Assembly: GCA_041493205.1 (NCBI GenBank) | Contig: JBGPYM010000075.1 | Coordinates: 1 to 12,312 of the forward strand | Source: JBGPYM01 sp041493205 | GTDB taxonomy: Bacteria > Bacteroidota > Ignavibacteria > UBA10030 > UBA6906 | Length of the DNA stretch: 12,312 nt | Reading direction: 5' to 3' | Made by a program: the position numbers and the translations under genes | Shown: positions 1 through 7,903 of the stretch, piece after piece | How the letters are laid out: each line of letters begins with the position of its first letter | How positions within the stretch are numbered: the first letter of the stretch is position 1 | The notes under the pieces: model-generated | What the model was told of the DNA's origin: nothing | The model's input: only the letters and a program-made list of their open reading frames with translations | Database searches by the model: none

Positions 1-272
1 ATATCCTCCTCGAGCGATCGGGCCTCGAAGCAGAGGTGGTGGAGCCCGCCCCGCTTTCGTTTCAGGACTTCCGCGACCGGACTGTCGGGCCCGAGCGGCT
101 CGATGAGCTCAATCCGGACACCATTTTCCGTGACGGCAAACGCCACTTTCGATCGCTGCAGGTTGTCGGTATAGATTTCCGACATCGCAGGAACGCCCAG
201 CACAGGGGCAAGGAATCTCTCGAAGTATTCCCTGATGTCGGCGACCACCAGCCCAATATGGTCAAACTTCAT
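1..272 (-). CDS. VOC-superfamily protein, methylmalonyl-CoA epimerase/glyoxalase-like (N-terminal part, 3' end outside window)
   Basis: The frame is open from the ATG at 272 to the window edge (90 whole codons). The translation opens MKFDHIGLVVADI, has VRIELIEPLG (52-61) and ends GGLHHLCFEARSLEED. This is the beta-alpha-beta-beta-beta pattern of vicinal-oxygen-chelate proteins, closest in wording to methylmalonyl-CoA epimerase/Glyoxalase_4 members (DHIGxxV, HHxxFE). Likely metal ligands are H5, E55 and H78 or H79; the last ligand would lie outside the window. The start overlaps the ligase stop by 11 bases. Members are usually 130-150 residues, so about 40-60 are missing. VOC proteins of this type also occur in acyl-modification cassettes of polysaccharide loci, but the substrate here is unknown. 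Confidence 0.8.
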   Translation of the reverse strand, partial: MKFDHIGLVVADIREYFERFLAPVLGVPAMSEIYTDNLQRSKVAFAVTENGVRIELIEPLGPDSPVAEVLKRKRGGLHHLCFEARSLEED

Positions 273-1782
273 GGGTGTGTCCAGTCTGTCGCGGGTTCAC
301 GGCCTGCCCGGTCTGGGCCATTGCGCGGCGACGCGCCAGTCCCTTCGGGGTGCGGGGATTCATCGTCGTGAGCAGTCCGATCCCGAGGAACGTGCCGGAC
401 ACCGAATCGTTGCCGCTCACCGTCCCGATGATGATCAGGTACCCGAGAAGGCAGACCAGCGGCAAGATGCTCCCGTGTTTCAACATCCACCGGAAATTCT
501 TGAAACATGCGATGCCGAGCCAGACGACAAACGGTACCAGGCCGAGCAGGCCGGTTTCCACCGCAATCTGCATGTAGAGAGCGTGGAGTTGCGCTTCTCC
601 GCCGACGGCGTAGGTGATGCCGCGTGCCTCGCGCGAATACTTCGCGTACACATGCGGGCCCATGCCGGGCCCGTAGCCCGTAAGGAGGCTGCTTGCAGAA
701 CTCGTGAGCGCATAATACGACACGATCCATTGATCCGAACGGCCGCTTGTGCGGTTCGTGGCGCTCCGTTCACCGCTGAAGGTTCTGTCCAGCCCATCAC
801 GCAGACCATCGCCAAACGGACTGAGGAGAACCACCTGAAGGACCAGCGCACCCACGCCGATAAGGACCAGCGTCCTTCCCCGGGCGCGGCTGTCAAAGAG
901 GAGCCCGATCAGGATGCCGCCGGCGGTCACCAGCCACGCGGCGCGCGACGTCGTCAACGCAAGGAGGGCGAACGTCGGCACGGCAAGCAGGAGCCTGATC
1001 AGGGGTCTTCCCTGGAGATTCACCCATCGCCCGCGGTCGAGCGTCAGGGCGAGGAAACAAAGTGCGAGCGGTGTTCCGAGGGACACCGGGTTCCCGAGGA
1101 TATGGCCTTCGAGCATCATGGCCCCGAGGCGTGAGCCCACCTCCGGGTCGATATGCTGAAGCATGGAAAGGCCGACGGCCCACCCCGAAACAACAAGCCC
1201 CAGCAATGCTGCGCCGAGCATTTCCCTGCTCCGACCGATGACAAGCACGATGATCACCATGAAGGCAAGGTCGAAAAGGCGAAGATTGACCTCATAGCTA
1301 GCAGTAAAAATGAGACTCGCCGCGTAGTACAGAAGGGCAAAGACCAGCAGCGTGACGGCAAGGGGAGTCTGGCGGAGGACAATCCACATGTCGTTCCGGG
1401 CCCTGCTCGCATAGAACAGGAGAACAAGGAATGACAGCACTGCGATGATCTGATACGTCACGGCAAAATCCCGCAGCAGATTGAGCAGCGGAGCGAGGGC
1501 GACGACAAGACAGAGGAGCTCGGCGGCCTTGCCGAGAAAGACGAGCCGGAGGGCGATCAGGGTAAAGATACCCCACAGGACGGTCCCGGCAAGTTCCGCG
1601 CGTCCCATGGCGAGCAGCAACGACACCGGGACCGCACACAGAAATACCTGCAGGAGGAGATCCCGCCGGAACTTCCGCGAAGCAGCAGCGCTCATGTGCT
1701 GACGTGCGCGATCTGCCGCCGCAGCGGTAACGGGCCGTCGGTCAAGGAGGCCGACCGGCAATCTCTGAACACCCGCTTCCAT
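262..1782 (-). CDS. O-antigen ligase / Wzy-type polymerase membrane protein
   Basis: The 506-residue protein has about 10-12 predictable membrane segments and the layout of the Wzy_C (O-antigen ligase/polymerase) superfamily. These enzymes join or polymerise undecaprenyl-linked glycans in the periplasm. Diagnostic features are TTSRAAWL (277-284) with a conserved Arg, a large periplasmic-type loop with RSDQW (348-352) and GYGPGMGP (369-376), and the motif H-x8-E-T-G-x-x-G, read as HALYMQIAVETGLLG (400-414). Ligase (WaaL) and polymerase (Wzy) roles cannot be separated from sequence. I chose the ATG at 1782, 4 bases after the preceding stop. The ATG at 1935 would overlap the GT4 gene by 149 bases and add 51 unlikely residues; the ATG at 1695 (removing 29 residues) is also possible. 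The last 20 or so residues are a polar cytoplasmic-type tail. The end overlaps the next gene by 11 bases. Confidence 0.88.
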   Translation of the reverse strand: MEAGVQRLPVGLLDRRPVTAAAADRARQHMSAAASRKFRRDLLLQVFLCAVPVSLLLAMGRAELAGTVLWGIFTLIALRLVFLGKAAELLCLVVALAPLLNLLRDFAVTYQIIAVLSFLVLLFYASRARNDMWIVLRQTPLAVTLLVFALLYYAASLIFTASYEVNLRLFDLAFMVIIVLVIGRSREMLGAALLGLVVSGWAVGLSMLQHIDPEVGSRLGAMMLEGHILGNPVSLGTPLALCFLALTLDRGRWVNLQGRPLIRLLLAVPTFALLALTTSRAAWLVTAGGILIGLLFDSRARGRTLVLIGVGALVLQVVLLSPFGDGLRDGLDRTFSGERSATNRTSGRSDQWIVSYYALTSSASSLLTGYGPGMGPHVYAKYSREARGITYAVGGEAQLHALYMQIAVETGLLGLVPFVVWLGIACFKNFRWMLKHGSILPLVCLLGYLIIIGTVSGNDSVSGTFLGIGLLTTMNPRTPKGLARRRAMAQTGQAVNPRQTGHTHEV

Positions 1783-1786
1783 AGCG

Positions 1787-2977
1787 TTATGCAAGACGTG
1801 GAATCCCTTGTTGTTTCGCAGCATTGCGTGCACCAACAGACTGATCAAGATACATGAGCATGGTGGCGATAAAGTTATCTTCCGAATACTGACGGATGTG
1901 CGCCGACAGCCGGGTGCGAATCCGCTCCAGCTCATCTTCGGGCGTGTCTACAAGGGCGCTGAATTTCGCAAGAAACTCGGAATCCTCGAACCGGAGCCTG
2001 TCGTCTATCACGATTTCCACCTGGCCGCCGGAGTTATGAACGAAAGGAATTGCGCCGGATGCAATCGCTTCGGGGGTCGTCATGCCGAAATGTTCGTTCA
2101 GGGCCGGAAACACATAAAACCTGGCACGTGCAAGTTCCGCGTGCACCTGCCGGTCCGATGGATTGTCGATGAAAACGACGCCGAGGCCTTCTCTTTCCGA
2201 GCGCATCCGCAAATCTTCGTAGTACGGACGCCGGTGGGGTTGCACGCCGCCCATGATGACACAACGAAGACTCCGGTGGCGTCGTGCGAGCTCCATGACG
2301 AACTCGGGGCGTTTGTAATAGACGATGCGCGAGAAGAACACGATTGAATCCCGCCGCGACAGGTCTCCCGGTTCGTAGCTCCGGCTGGCAATATTGATCG
2401 GCGGGTGAACTACGGGGAGGTCGACGCCGTGGGCCTCCTTGAACAGCCGGGCGGTGTAATGCGAGTTGATGACAAACGTGGCGCCCGGCTGATAGTCATA
2501 GATGGGCCGCCATTTTCTCACAAAGGTCCTGTACATCAGCTTGAAGATCGCCAGCGGGACACCTTTGATGCCGGGTGGAGGCGGATCGAGCTGCGGCAGC
2601 AATGGAGGCCCGGAAAGAAAATACAGGTGTGGAAAGTCCCTCGGGAACACAAAGATCTGGTTGACCGTATAAACGAAATCGTATTCGCCCCGGAATCTGT
2701 TACCGTCCACCGAGTTGGCCAGAAACGCCAGATACCGCAGGCTCAATGGCATCTTATCGATGAAAAACGTGTTGAACGGAAACCAGACGTGCCGGAAGCC
2801 CGCCTTCACGCCCGCGCTCGTCAGCAGCGACGTCGAAGGTTTCACGTCCCACAGCACATCGGGAACGATCCCGCGGGAATTGAGACCTTTGATCATTGAG
2901 ATCGCGACGGATTGCACTCCCCCGGGCTCGGTGAGCCGGGCGACGATGCCGACGCGGAGTGGTTTCTGAATGTTCAT
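1787..2977 (-). CDS. GT4-family glycosyltransferase, ALG11-like signature
   Basis: This 396-residue protein is a second GT4-type glycosyltransferase. It opens with LRVGIVARLTEPGGVQSVAI, the family's glycine-rich acceptor-side loop. The donor half starts near 212 with IVFFSRIVYYKRPEFVMELA, in which R217 and K222 fill the conserved R and K positions. The E-x7-E motif is EHFGMTTPE (E295 and E303), followed by ASGAIPFVHNSGGQVEIV. The NEHFGM wording is reminiscent of ALG11-type mannosyltransferases and their bacterial relatives, a hint at a GDP-mannose-like donor but not proof. A proline-rich stretch at 124-136 (GPPLLPQLDPPPP) sits where related enzymes have a loop near the acceptor site. The ATG at 2977 starts 7 bases after the previous stop. 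It is clearly different in sequence from the adjacent GT4 gene, so the pair is not a recent duplication. Confidence 0.9.
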   Translation of the reverse strand: MNIQKPLRVGIVARLTEPGGVQSVAISMIKGLNSRGIVPDVLWDVKPSTSLLTSAGVKAGFRHVWFPFNTFFIDKMPLSLRYLAFLANSVDGNRFRGEYDFVYTVNQIFVFPRDFPHLYFLSGPPLLPQLDPPPPGIKGVPLAIFKLMYRTFVRKWRPIYDYQPGATFVINSHYTARLFKEAHGVDLPVVHPPINIASRSYEPGDLSRRDSIVFFSRIVYYKRPEFVMELARRHRSLRCVIMGGVQPHRRPYYEDLRMRSEREGLGVVFIDNPSDRQVHAELARARFYVFPALNEHFGMTTPEAIASGAIPFVHNSGGQVEIVIDDRLRFEDSEFLAKFSALVDTPEDELERIRTRLSAHIRQYSEDNFIATMLMYLDQSVGARNAAKQQGIPRLA

Positions 2978-2984
2978 GTCCGGT

Positions 2985-4139
2985 TCAGTTGAGCGACGTG
3001 CTGAGCCTGGTCAGGAGTTCTTCCAGCCTCCGCACCGGTTGTACACTTGCCACGCCCTCGTTCAGAGTCCGTTGTGCGCGGGCACTCATCGCTGCGGCAC
3101 GCTCCGGATCCGCAAGGGTGCGTGCGATCGATGCCCCCAGCCGTTCCGGTGCATCGGGAGCAATAGAGGAGAACAGAATACCCGTCACCTCATGCTCGAC
3201 CATTTCGGGACATCCTCCCGTGTCCGCCGCAACGACCGGAATCCCGAGGAGCTGGCCTTCGAGGAGCGTCCGGGGGAACGGTTCCCTGTCGGATGTAATG
3301 CAGCAGACCGACAACTCCGACATGATTTCGACTGCGTCGCGCCTGTGCCCCATGAACACAATCCGGTCATCGACCCCAAGCTGCCGGGCAAGTACGCTGA
3401 GGCCCGCCTCGTACTCCTTCTCTCCCGCGCCGGCGGCACCCACCACGACAAATCGCGCCTCCGGGAACGAAGCAAGGACGTGCGGGATGCTCCGCACAAA
3501 GAGATCCTGTTGCTTGTAGCGCGTGATGCGTCCGATGAGACCAATCGCAGGGTGTCGTTGGTCGAACGGAATGAGCCGCACCCCGCGGGCGCGGTGCGCC
3601 GCGACGCGTTCAAGGAGCGGCTGCGCATTGATATGATCGTATGCCACAACCAGCTTCTCCGGAGCCACCATGTCCGCCAGATGCGACGCGACGTCTTTTG
3701 AGACGGCCAGGACCATGGCGGCCCCGCTCAGGATCTTACGGTGGAGCTTCTTCTTTGTGATGTATTCCCGAACGTAGATTCCGCAGGGGATCCCGGCCAT
3801 CCGGCTCGCGTCCTTGACCCTTGCTGCGGCCGCAAACGTATTGCACAGCACCGCATCGACCCCGCGGCGTCTGAAGCTCCTTGCGAACAGGACGGACTGC
3901 ACGGTATGGAGGCCCGGATAGCGCCGCCGCCGCGTATCGAGTTCCTTCGCCCACACGTCGTATCCCCTGGAGCGGTAATGGTCGGCAAGCACACCCTCGC
4001 CCGGGGTGAGCATACAATAGTGGAGACCGTCGCGTCGCGCATCGATCATGTCGGCAATCGCAAGCTCGGCGCCGCTCACCGTGTCGGGGCGCGAATGTGC
4101 GATCAGGAATGTCTCCGTATGTTTCACCGGCCCAGTCAC
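2985..4139 (-). CDS. GT4-family glycosyltransferase (GT-B fold)
   Basis: This 384-residue protein looks like a retaining GT4 glycosyltransferase. The N-terminal acceptor half begins with a strand (TFLIAHSRPD) and a SGAELAIADM helix, in the place of the usual glycine-rich acceptor loop. The C-terminal donor half begins near 196 with AIGLIGRITRYKQQDLFV, where R204 and K209 occupy the diphosphate-contacting R and K positions of the family. The E-x7-E motif is EPFPRTLLE, with E286 and E294, followed by GIPVVAADTGGCPEMV. No membrane segment is evident, so it probably acts at the cytoplasmic face on a lipid-linked acceptor. The GTG start forms a GTGA overlap with the preceding gene. A second GTG at codon 5 (4127) is possible, but neither has a clear Shine-Dalgarno. 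The sugar donor and linkage cannot be predicted from sequence. Confidence 0.9.
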   Translation of the reverse strand: MTGPVKHTETFLIAHSRPDTVSGAELAIADMIDARRDGLHYCMLTPGEGVLADHYRSRGYDVWAKELDTRRRRYPGLHTVQSVLFARSFRRRGVDAVLCNTFAAAARVKDASRMAGIPCGIYVREYITKKKLHRKILSGAAMVLAVSKDVASHLADMVAPEKLVVAYDHINAQPLLERVAAHRARGVRLIPFDQRHPAIGLIGRITRYKQQDLFVRSIPHVLASFPEARFVVVGAAGAGEKEYEAGLSVLARQLGVDDRIVFMGHRRDAVEIMSELSVCCITSDREPFPRTLLEGQLLGIPVVAADTGGCPEMVEHEVTGILFSSIAPDAPERLGASIARTLADPERAAAMSARAQRTLNEGVASVQPVRRLEELLTRLSTSLN

Positions 4140-5371
4140 TTCTTCAGCATGTCGCGGAGCCTGGTCGCAAGCGTATACCCCGGTATGCGGTGAAGGCGCC
4201 TGGTCAGGATTTCCACCTGCGTGTGCAGCCGTTCAATGGTACCGAGAGCGGATTCCAGCTCCGCCTGCATGGCGGTGAGGTCGCTCCTTCCAAACACGGC
4301 ATGGCCGGGATATAACGCCCGGAGGTCGAAACTCCGGTGCGGCCACGAGACAAATTCCTCGGGCCCGTCCAGTATGCGGTGCGGGAACTGCAGGGAGGAA
4401 TCCCCTGCCGGCCGGGATGCCTTCCTGATTCTGATCATCTCCTCGATGAGCCGGACCATGCGGGGAAGTGCGGGCGTTGCACACGACAGTGCGTCATGCA
4501 GGCAATAATCCTGATAGAGCATTCTCTCGAGGGGCGGCGACCGGAGTGCTTCGACAACCGGTTCAATCTGCTCCGGACCCGTGATCCGCCAGGCCGCGGC
4601 CACATAATGCGGGCAATTGTGATAATCCAGAACAGCCGTCGGCAGTCCGCAGAGCATGGACTCCAGGAGCGCGGTGGAGGACGTGCTGACAACTGCATCG
4701 ACGCCGCGAAGCGCTTCATGCAGCTCTCCGCCCGTGACATCCCGGACAGTATCGCGAACTCCGAGTTTTTCGTGCATGTTGTGCGTCACACGCCAGAGTA
4801 TTTCAATGTCCCCGCGCGTTGCAAGATGATCACGGATATCGGCGAGCGAGCGATAGGTCGTTTCGATCTGCTCCGGGGTAAAACCGGGAGTCTTGGCGGT
4901 CATCACAAGAAGCCGCAGGGGCCTCCCGCTCACGGACTCGAGTCGCAACGGACGGTGCTCGGCAATGAGCCGGTCAAACCGCGGACTCCCCACCACCTCG
5001 CATTTGCCGACATTGCCCCACGATTCCATGATCCGCGCGTCCGCGCGGCCAAGGCAGGCGACCTTATGCGCAAGAACCGGTTGATTGAGCGGACGCTTCT
5101 GTGCCGTTGTCGGGTACTGCCATGTTCTCCGCCACTCAAGAATGCCGTCCATGATCTGGAGCGTTGCGATCCCCTGCCGGGCCATTTCGGCGGTCAGCAG
5201 GCCGAACTCACAGTCGTGTTCATCAAACGTGATGACAAGGTCAGGGTTGTGCCGGAGGAGGCTTGCCGGGAGCCGGTCCGATTCAACGACAGCCCGTGGG
5301 CCGAAATGTTCCAGGAGCGGGCGCGCGTGATGGACCGAACCGCCTCCGGAGATGATGACGAGTTCAGGCAT
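4136..5371 (-). CDS. GT-B/epimerase-like surface-carbohydrate protein with C-terminal coiled coil
   Basis: The protein is 411 residues long with two Rossmann-like halves. The N-terminal half opens with PELVIISGGGSVHHARP and has LVITFDEHD (45-53) and LQIMDGILEWRRTW (71-84). The second half has VLLTM-like strands (LRLLVMTAK, 152-160), ILWRVTHN (191-198) and a nucleotide-binding-like segment VVSTSSTALLESMLCGLPTAV (227-247). This resembles the GT-B/UDP-GlcNAc 2-epimerase/glycerophosphotransferase superfamily, but I do not recognise the exact family, donor or product. Residues about 364-394 form a probable coiled coil (repeating L/I/V at heptad spacing), followed by a basic tail ending in KK. I chose the ATG at 5371 because it lies 8 bases into the wzx stop region and precedes the first strand. 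A TTG at 5437 would add 22 unlikely residues inside wzx. The gene overlaps the next by a GTGA junction. Confidence 0.7.
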   Translation of the reverse strand: MPELVIISGGGSVHHARPLLEHFGPRAVVESDRLPASLLRHNPDLVITFDEHDCEFGLLTAEMARQGIATLQIMDGILEWRRTWQYPTTAQKRPLNQPVLAHKVACLGRADARIMESWGNVGKCEVVGSPRFDRLIAEHRPLRLESVSGRPLRLLVMTAKTPGFTPEQIETTYRSLADIRDHLATRGDIEILWRVTHNMHEKLGVRDTVRDVTGGELHEALRGVDAVVSTSSTALLESMLCGLPTAVLDYHNCPHYVAAAWRITGPEQIEPVVEALRSPPLERMLYQDYCLHDALSCATPALPRMVRLIEEMIRIRKASRPAGDSSLQFPHRILDGPEEFVSWPHRSFDLRALYPGHAVFGRSDLTAMQAELESALGTIERLHTQVEILTRRLHRIPGYTLATRLRDMLKK

Positions 5372-6911
5372 TTTTGAATACCGATCGTCGGATTTTTGTC
5401 GCATTCTCCAGGATGTACCTCCGGAGTCCCTTATCAAACACCAGGAACCAGAGCATCCCTGCTCCGGCCAGCGCTGTCACGCCTGCACCGAGAGCGGCTC
5501 CCGGATATCCCCCTGTCCCCCAGGCCATTGATCTGGCCCAGTACGCGACGGGGCTCAGGCAGAGCGTGAGGAGCAGCAAATGCGAAACGTCCGTCCAGAG
5601 AAACTTGCCGAATGAAAGGTCAAACATCCGGGAAGTCCGGTAGGGCAGATACCAGCAGGAGGTCAGGATGCTCGCGATCGACGTTGCCATGACGATGCCG
5701 ATAACGCCAAACGATCGCGCAAGGAGAAGAGACAGCGTGAGGTTCAACCCTCCCTCGATGATCTGGACGATCGCCTGCGGCCGGACGATGAGACCCGCCG
5801 CAAGGACTGCCCTGTTCGGGCGGACCCAGAAACTGAGCACGAAATTCGTCACCAGGGCGGCATCCATCACGGCGCCGCCGTAGTTGGCCTCTCCGACCCA
5901 TCGCTGAATAAACGTCCCGTTCCCCGCCCAGATGCAGAGCCCCAGGACGATCGCGCTGCCACAGGAGAGGGCAAACAACTGGCGGTAGATGCGCAGGACC
6001 TCGCTCATCTTTTTTTGCCCGAGCAGCTGACCGAGCATCGGACGGGCGGTGTCCGTCATCAGTATGATCAGGCCCCCGGAAAACGAGTAGAGCCTGCCTG
6101 TCAGGGTGAGCGTCGTGACCATTTCCACTGAAACAACTTTGGCCGTGACGATTCTGCTCAGCCCGTTGATGATGATGTTGGCCAGTCCGCCCAGAGTGAA
6201 CCAGAGCCCCAGATGGCCGATCCCCTTCAATTCCGCCCAGGAAGCGAGCCGGCGGCGGATCTTCAAAGCGGGAAGCAGCCGGAATGTCCTCAGGACAGCC
6301 AGGCTCGACGATGTTGCCTTGGCAGCAAGATTTGCAAATGCGAGCGAGAAGAGGCCCCAGCCCGCCTGCAGGAGGACAATCGTCAGGACGGATCGAACCA
6401 CCAGATTCAGCAGCCCGAAGGCGTTATCGACATGGATCTGTTGATTGGCGATAAGGAGCGCTGAAAACGTCTGCGTCCCCATCGACAGCGCGAGCGCAGC
6501 GATCATCATGAACATGAGGTACGATGCGTCGCGCTGCAGTTCCGGACGGATGTTGAAGAATTCCGGGAACACAAACGAGAGGCCCGTACCGAGCAACAGA
6601 ACCGCCGCGACGACGACGTTCTGGCTGAAGAATGCCGTGCTCGCAAGGCGGTTGAGCTTCTCCTGCGCCGGGATGCCGGTAAGCTGAGCGGCCTGTGCCC
6701 GGAGCCCGGCGGCAATCCCGAGGTCGAGCAGTCCGAGCCACATCAACACGTCGCTCATGAGAGCGAATATCGCGTATTCCTCGCGGTCGAGATACCGGAG
6801 TGTGAACGGTGTCAGCCAGAGCCCCACGGCGACAGTGGCAAACATCAGCACGTAGCCGCTGAAGACTCCGGCGAGGAAATTGCGAGTTCGCGAATGTGTC
6901 CCTGCGCTCAC
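5364..6911 (-). CDS. wzx: Wzx-like polysaccharide (O-antigen unit) flippase
   Basis: This 515-residue, strongly hydrophobic protein has about 12-14 predictable membrane segments. Examples are around 15-35, 45-70, 97-117, 130-155, 165-195, 233-253, 315-330, 385-425, 440-460 and 468-492. The N-terminal region, LTPFTLRYLDREEYAIFAL followed by WLGLLDLGIAAGLR, matches the opening of Wzx and other polysaccharide-export MOP-superfamily proteins, where a YLG-EEYG-like motif precedes a conserved LDLGL helix. Such proteins move undecaprenyl-diphosphate-linked oligosaccharide units across the inner membrane. The GTG start overlaps the kdsD stop in a GTGA junction without a visible Shine-Dalgarno, consistent with coupled translation. 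A lipid II flippase or a teichoic-type exporter of the same superfamily is a less likely alternative given the glycosyltransferase and ligase genes that follow. Confidence 0.88.
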   Translation of the reverse strand: MSAGTHSRTRNFLAGVFSGYVLMFATVAVGLWLTPFTLRYLDREEYAIFALMSDVLMWLGLLDLGIAAGLRAQAAQLTGIPAQEKLNRLASTAFFSQNVVVAAVLLLGTGLSFVFPEFFNIRPELQRDASYLMFMMIAALALSMGTQTFSALLIANQQIHVDNAFGLLNLVVRSVLTIVLLQAGWGLFSLAFANLAAKATSSSLAVLRTFRLLPALKIRRRLASWAELKGIGHLGLWFTLGGLANIIINGLSRIVTAKVVSVEMVTTLTLTGRLYSFSGGLIILMTDTARPMLGQLLGQKKMSEVLRIYRQLFALSCGSAIVLGLCIWAGNGTFIQRWVGEANYGGAVMDAALVTNFVLSFWVRPNRAVLAAGLIVRPQAIVQIIEGGLNLTLSLLLARSFGVIGIVMATSIASILTSCWYLPYRTSRMFDLSFGKFLWTDVSHLLLLTLCLSPVAYWARSMAWGTGGYPGAALGAGVTALAGAGMLWFLVFDKGLRRYILENATKIRRSVFKNA

Positions 6912-7903
6912 GCCAGTCCGGTCTGGTAGACGTCGTGGATACGCAAGAGGCCGACGCAGCGCTGGCCTTCATCGAGCACGGGCAGAACGGATATCTGGGA
7001 AGGCCGGTCCTCCATGATACGTGCGGCATCGCGCAGGATCGCCGTCGGACTGACCGACACCGGGTGCGGCGTCATGATGGCGGTCGCAGTCAGGGGGCGG
7101 ATATCATCGTGCGCCTGCAGGGCCCGGCGCAGGTCGCCGTCTGTGATGATGCCGTGCAGGCTGCCCCCCTGATCGACGACGCACGCCGCACCAAGCGGGT
7201 GTTTGGTCATCGCGATCACCACGGTCCTCATGCTGTCGTTCGGGCCTACCCAGGCGACTTCTTCACCCACGTGCATCACATCGGCAACGCGCAGCAGCAG
7301 GTTCCTGCCGAGCTGACCCGACGGGTGGTACCGGGCAAAGTCCGCATCGCTGAATTTGCGCGCCTGCATGAGCGCGGTTGCAAGGGCGTCTCCGAGGGCG
7401 AGCGCAACCGTGCTGCTGGAAGTCGGGGCCAGGTTCAGAGGATCCGCTTCGCGCGCCACGCGCGCATCAAGCACCACGTCGACCTGCCGCGCAAGGGGGG
7501 ACGTGAGGTTTCCCAGAATGCCGATCAACGGGGTCTTGAACTGCCGCAGGGTCGGAATAAGGTTGACAAGCTCCGCCGTGGCGCCGCTCTTTGAGATGAG
7601 GATCGTCGGATCGCCGGGCGTGTAGATCCCCAGATCGCCGTGTGTGGCTTCCGCGGCATGCAGAAACACCGACGGCGTCCCCGTGCTGCACAGCGTTGCG
7701 GAGATTTTCTGTCCGATATGTCCGGACTTGCCCATGCCGATGATCACGACCTTGCCACGCGAGGAGAGGATCAGCTCCACGGCGCGCGGCATATTATCGC
7801 CGAGCCGCTCGGCGGCCACGCGGATCGCATCCGCTTCAGCGAGGAGGGTCGCCCGTGCAACCTCGAGGATTTCGTCTGCGGCCACCGTTATATTGCTTTC
7901 CAC
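6908..7903 (-). CDS. kdsD: D-arabinose-5-phosphate isomerase, KdsD/KpsF/GutQ family
   Basis: This 331-residue protein has the length and layout of the KdsD/KpsF/GutQ family, which interconverts D-ribulose 5-phosphate and D-arabinose 5-phosphate, the precursor of Kdo. An N-terminal SIS sugar-phosphate domain (about 38-172) carries GMGKSGHIGQK (56-66), a serine-rich ISKSGAT (103-109) and TSSST (161-165). The family hallmark HPxGxLGRxLL is present as HPSGQLGRNLL (193-203), with Ser in place of the usual second Gly. Two CBS domains follow (about 205-265 and 273-330), with GIITDGDLRRAL in the first. The GTG start overlaps the NRPS end by 16 bases and has the only strong Shine-Dalgarno in the window. 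Neither kdsA nor kdsB is present here. The gene may be a dedicated supply gene for a Kdo-like or arabinose-derived sugar of this glycan, as kpsF is in E. coli capsule loci. Which paralogue it is cannot be told from sequence alone. Confidence 0.93.
   Translation of the reverse strand: MESNITVAADEILEVARATLLAEADAIRVAAERLGDNMPRAVELILSSRGKVVIIGMGKSGHIGQKISATLCSTGTPSVFLHAAEATHGDLGIYTPGDPTILISKSGATAELVNLIPTLRQFKTPLIGILGNLTSPLARQVDVVLDARVAREADPLNLAPTSSSTVALALGDALATALMQARKFSDADFARYHPSGQLGRNLLLRVADVMHVGEEVAWVGPNDSMRTVVIAMTKHPLGAACVVDQGGSLHGIITDGDLRRALQAHDDIRPLTATAIMTPHPVSVSPTAILRDAARIMEDRPSQISVLPVLDEGQRCVGLLRIHDVYQTGLA

Noticed and set aside
235..1134. Plus-strand open frame of 299 codons opposite the ligase gene
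   Set aside because: It is highly charged with no domain, and lies antisense to clear membrane segments and the H-x8-E-T-G motif of the ligase.
1783..1935. Extended N-terminus for the ligase starting at the ATG at 1935
   Set aside because: It would overlap the GT4 gene by 149 bases. The added residues look like an out-of-frame reading of that gene and precede the first membrane segment with no purpose.
1787..4139. Tandem duplication of the two adjacent GT4 genes
   Set aside because: They share only family-level motifs (the R/K pair and E-x7-E). The rest of the sequences differ, so a recent duplication is not supported.
4337..5377. Plus-strand open frame of 346 codons opposite the 411-residue GT-B-like gene
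   Set aside because: It has no recognisable motif and atypical composition, and overlaps completely a minus-strand gene that fits the operon.
5372..5437. Extended N-terminus for the GT-B-like gene starting at a TTG at 5437
   Set aside because: It is a rare start codon inside wzx. The 22 extra residues (MIRDSGGTSW...) are unlike a fold start, while the ATG at 5371 begins directly at the first strand.
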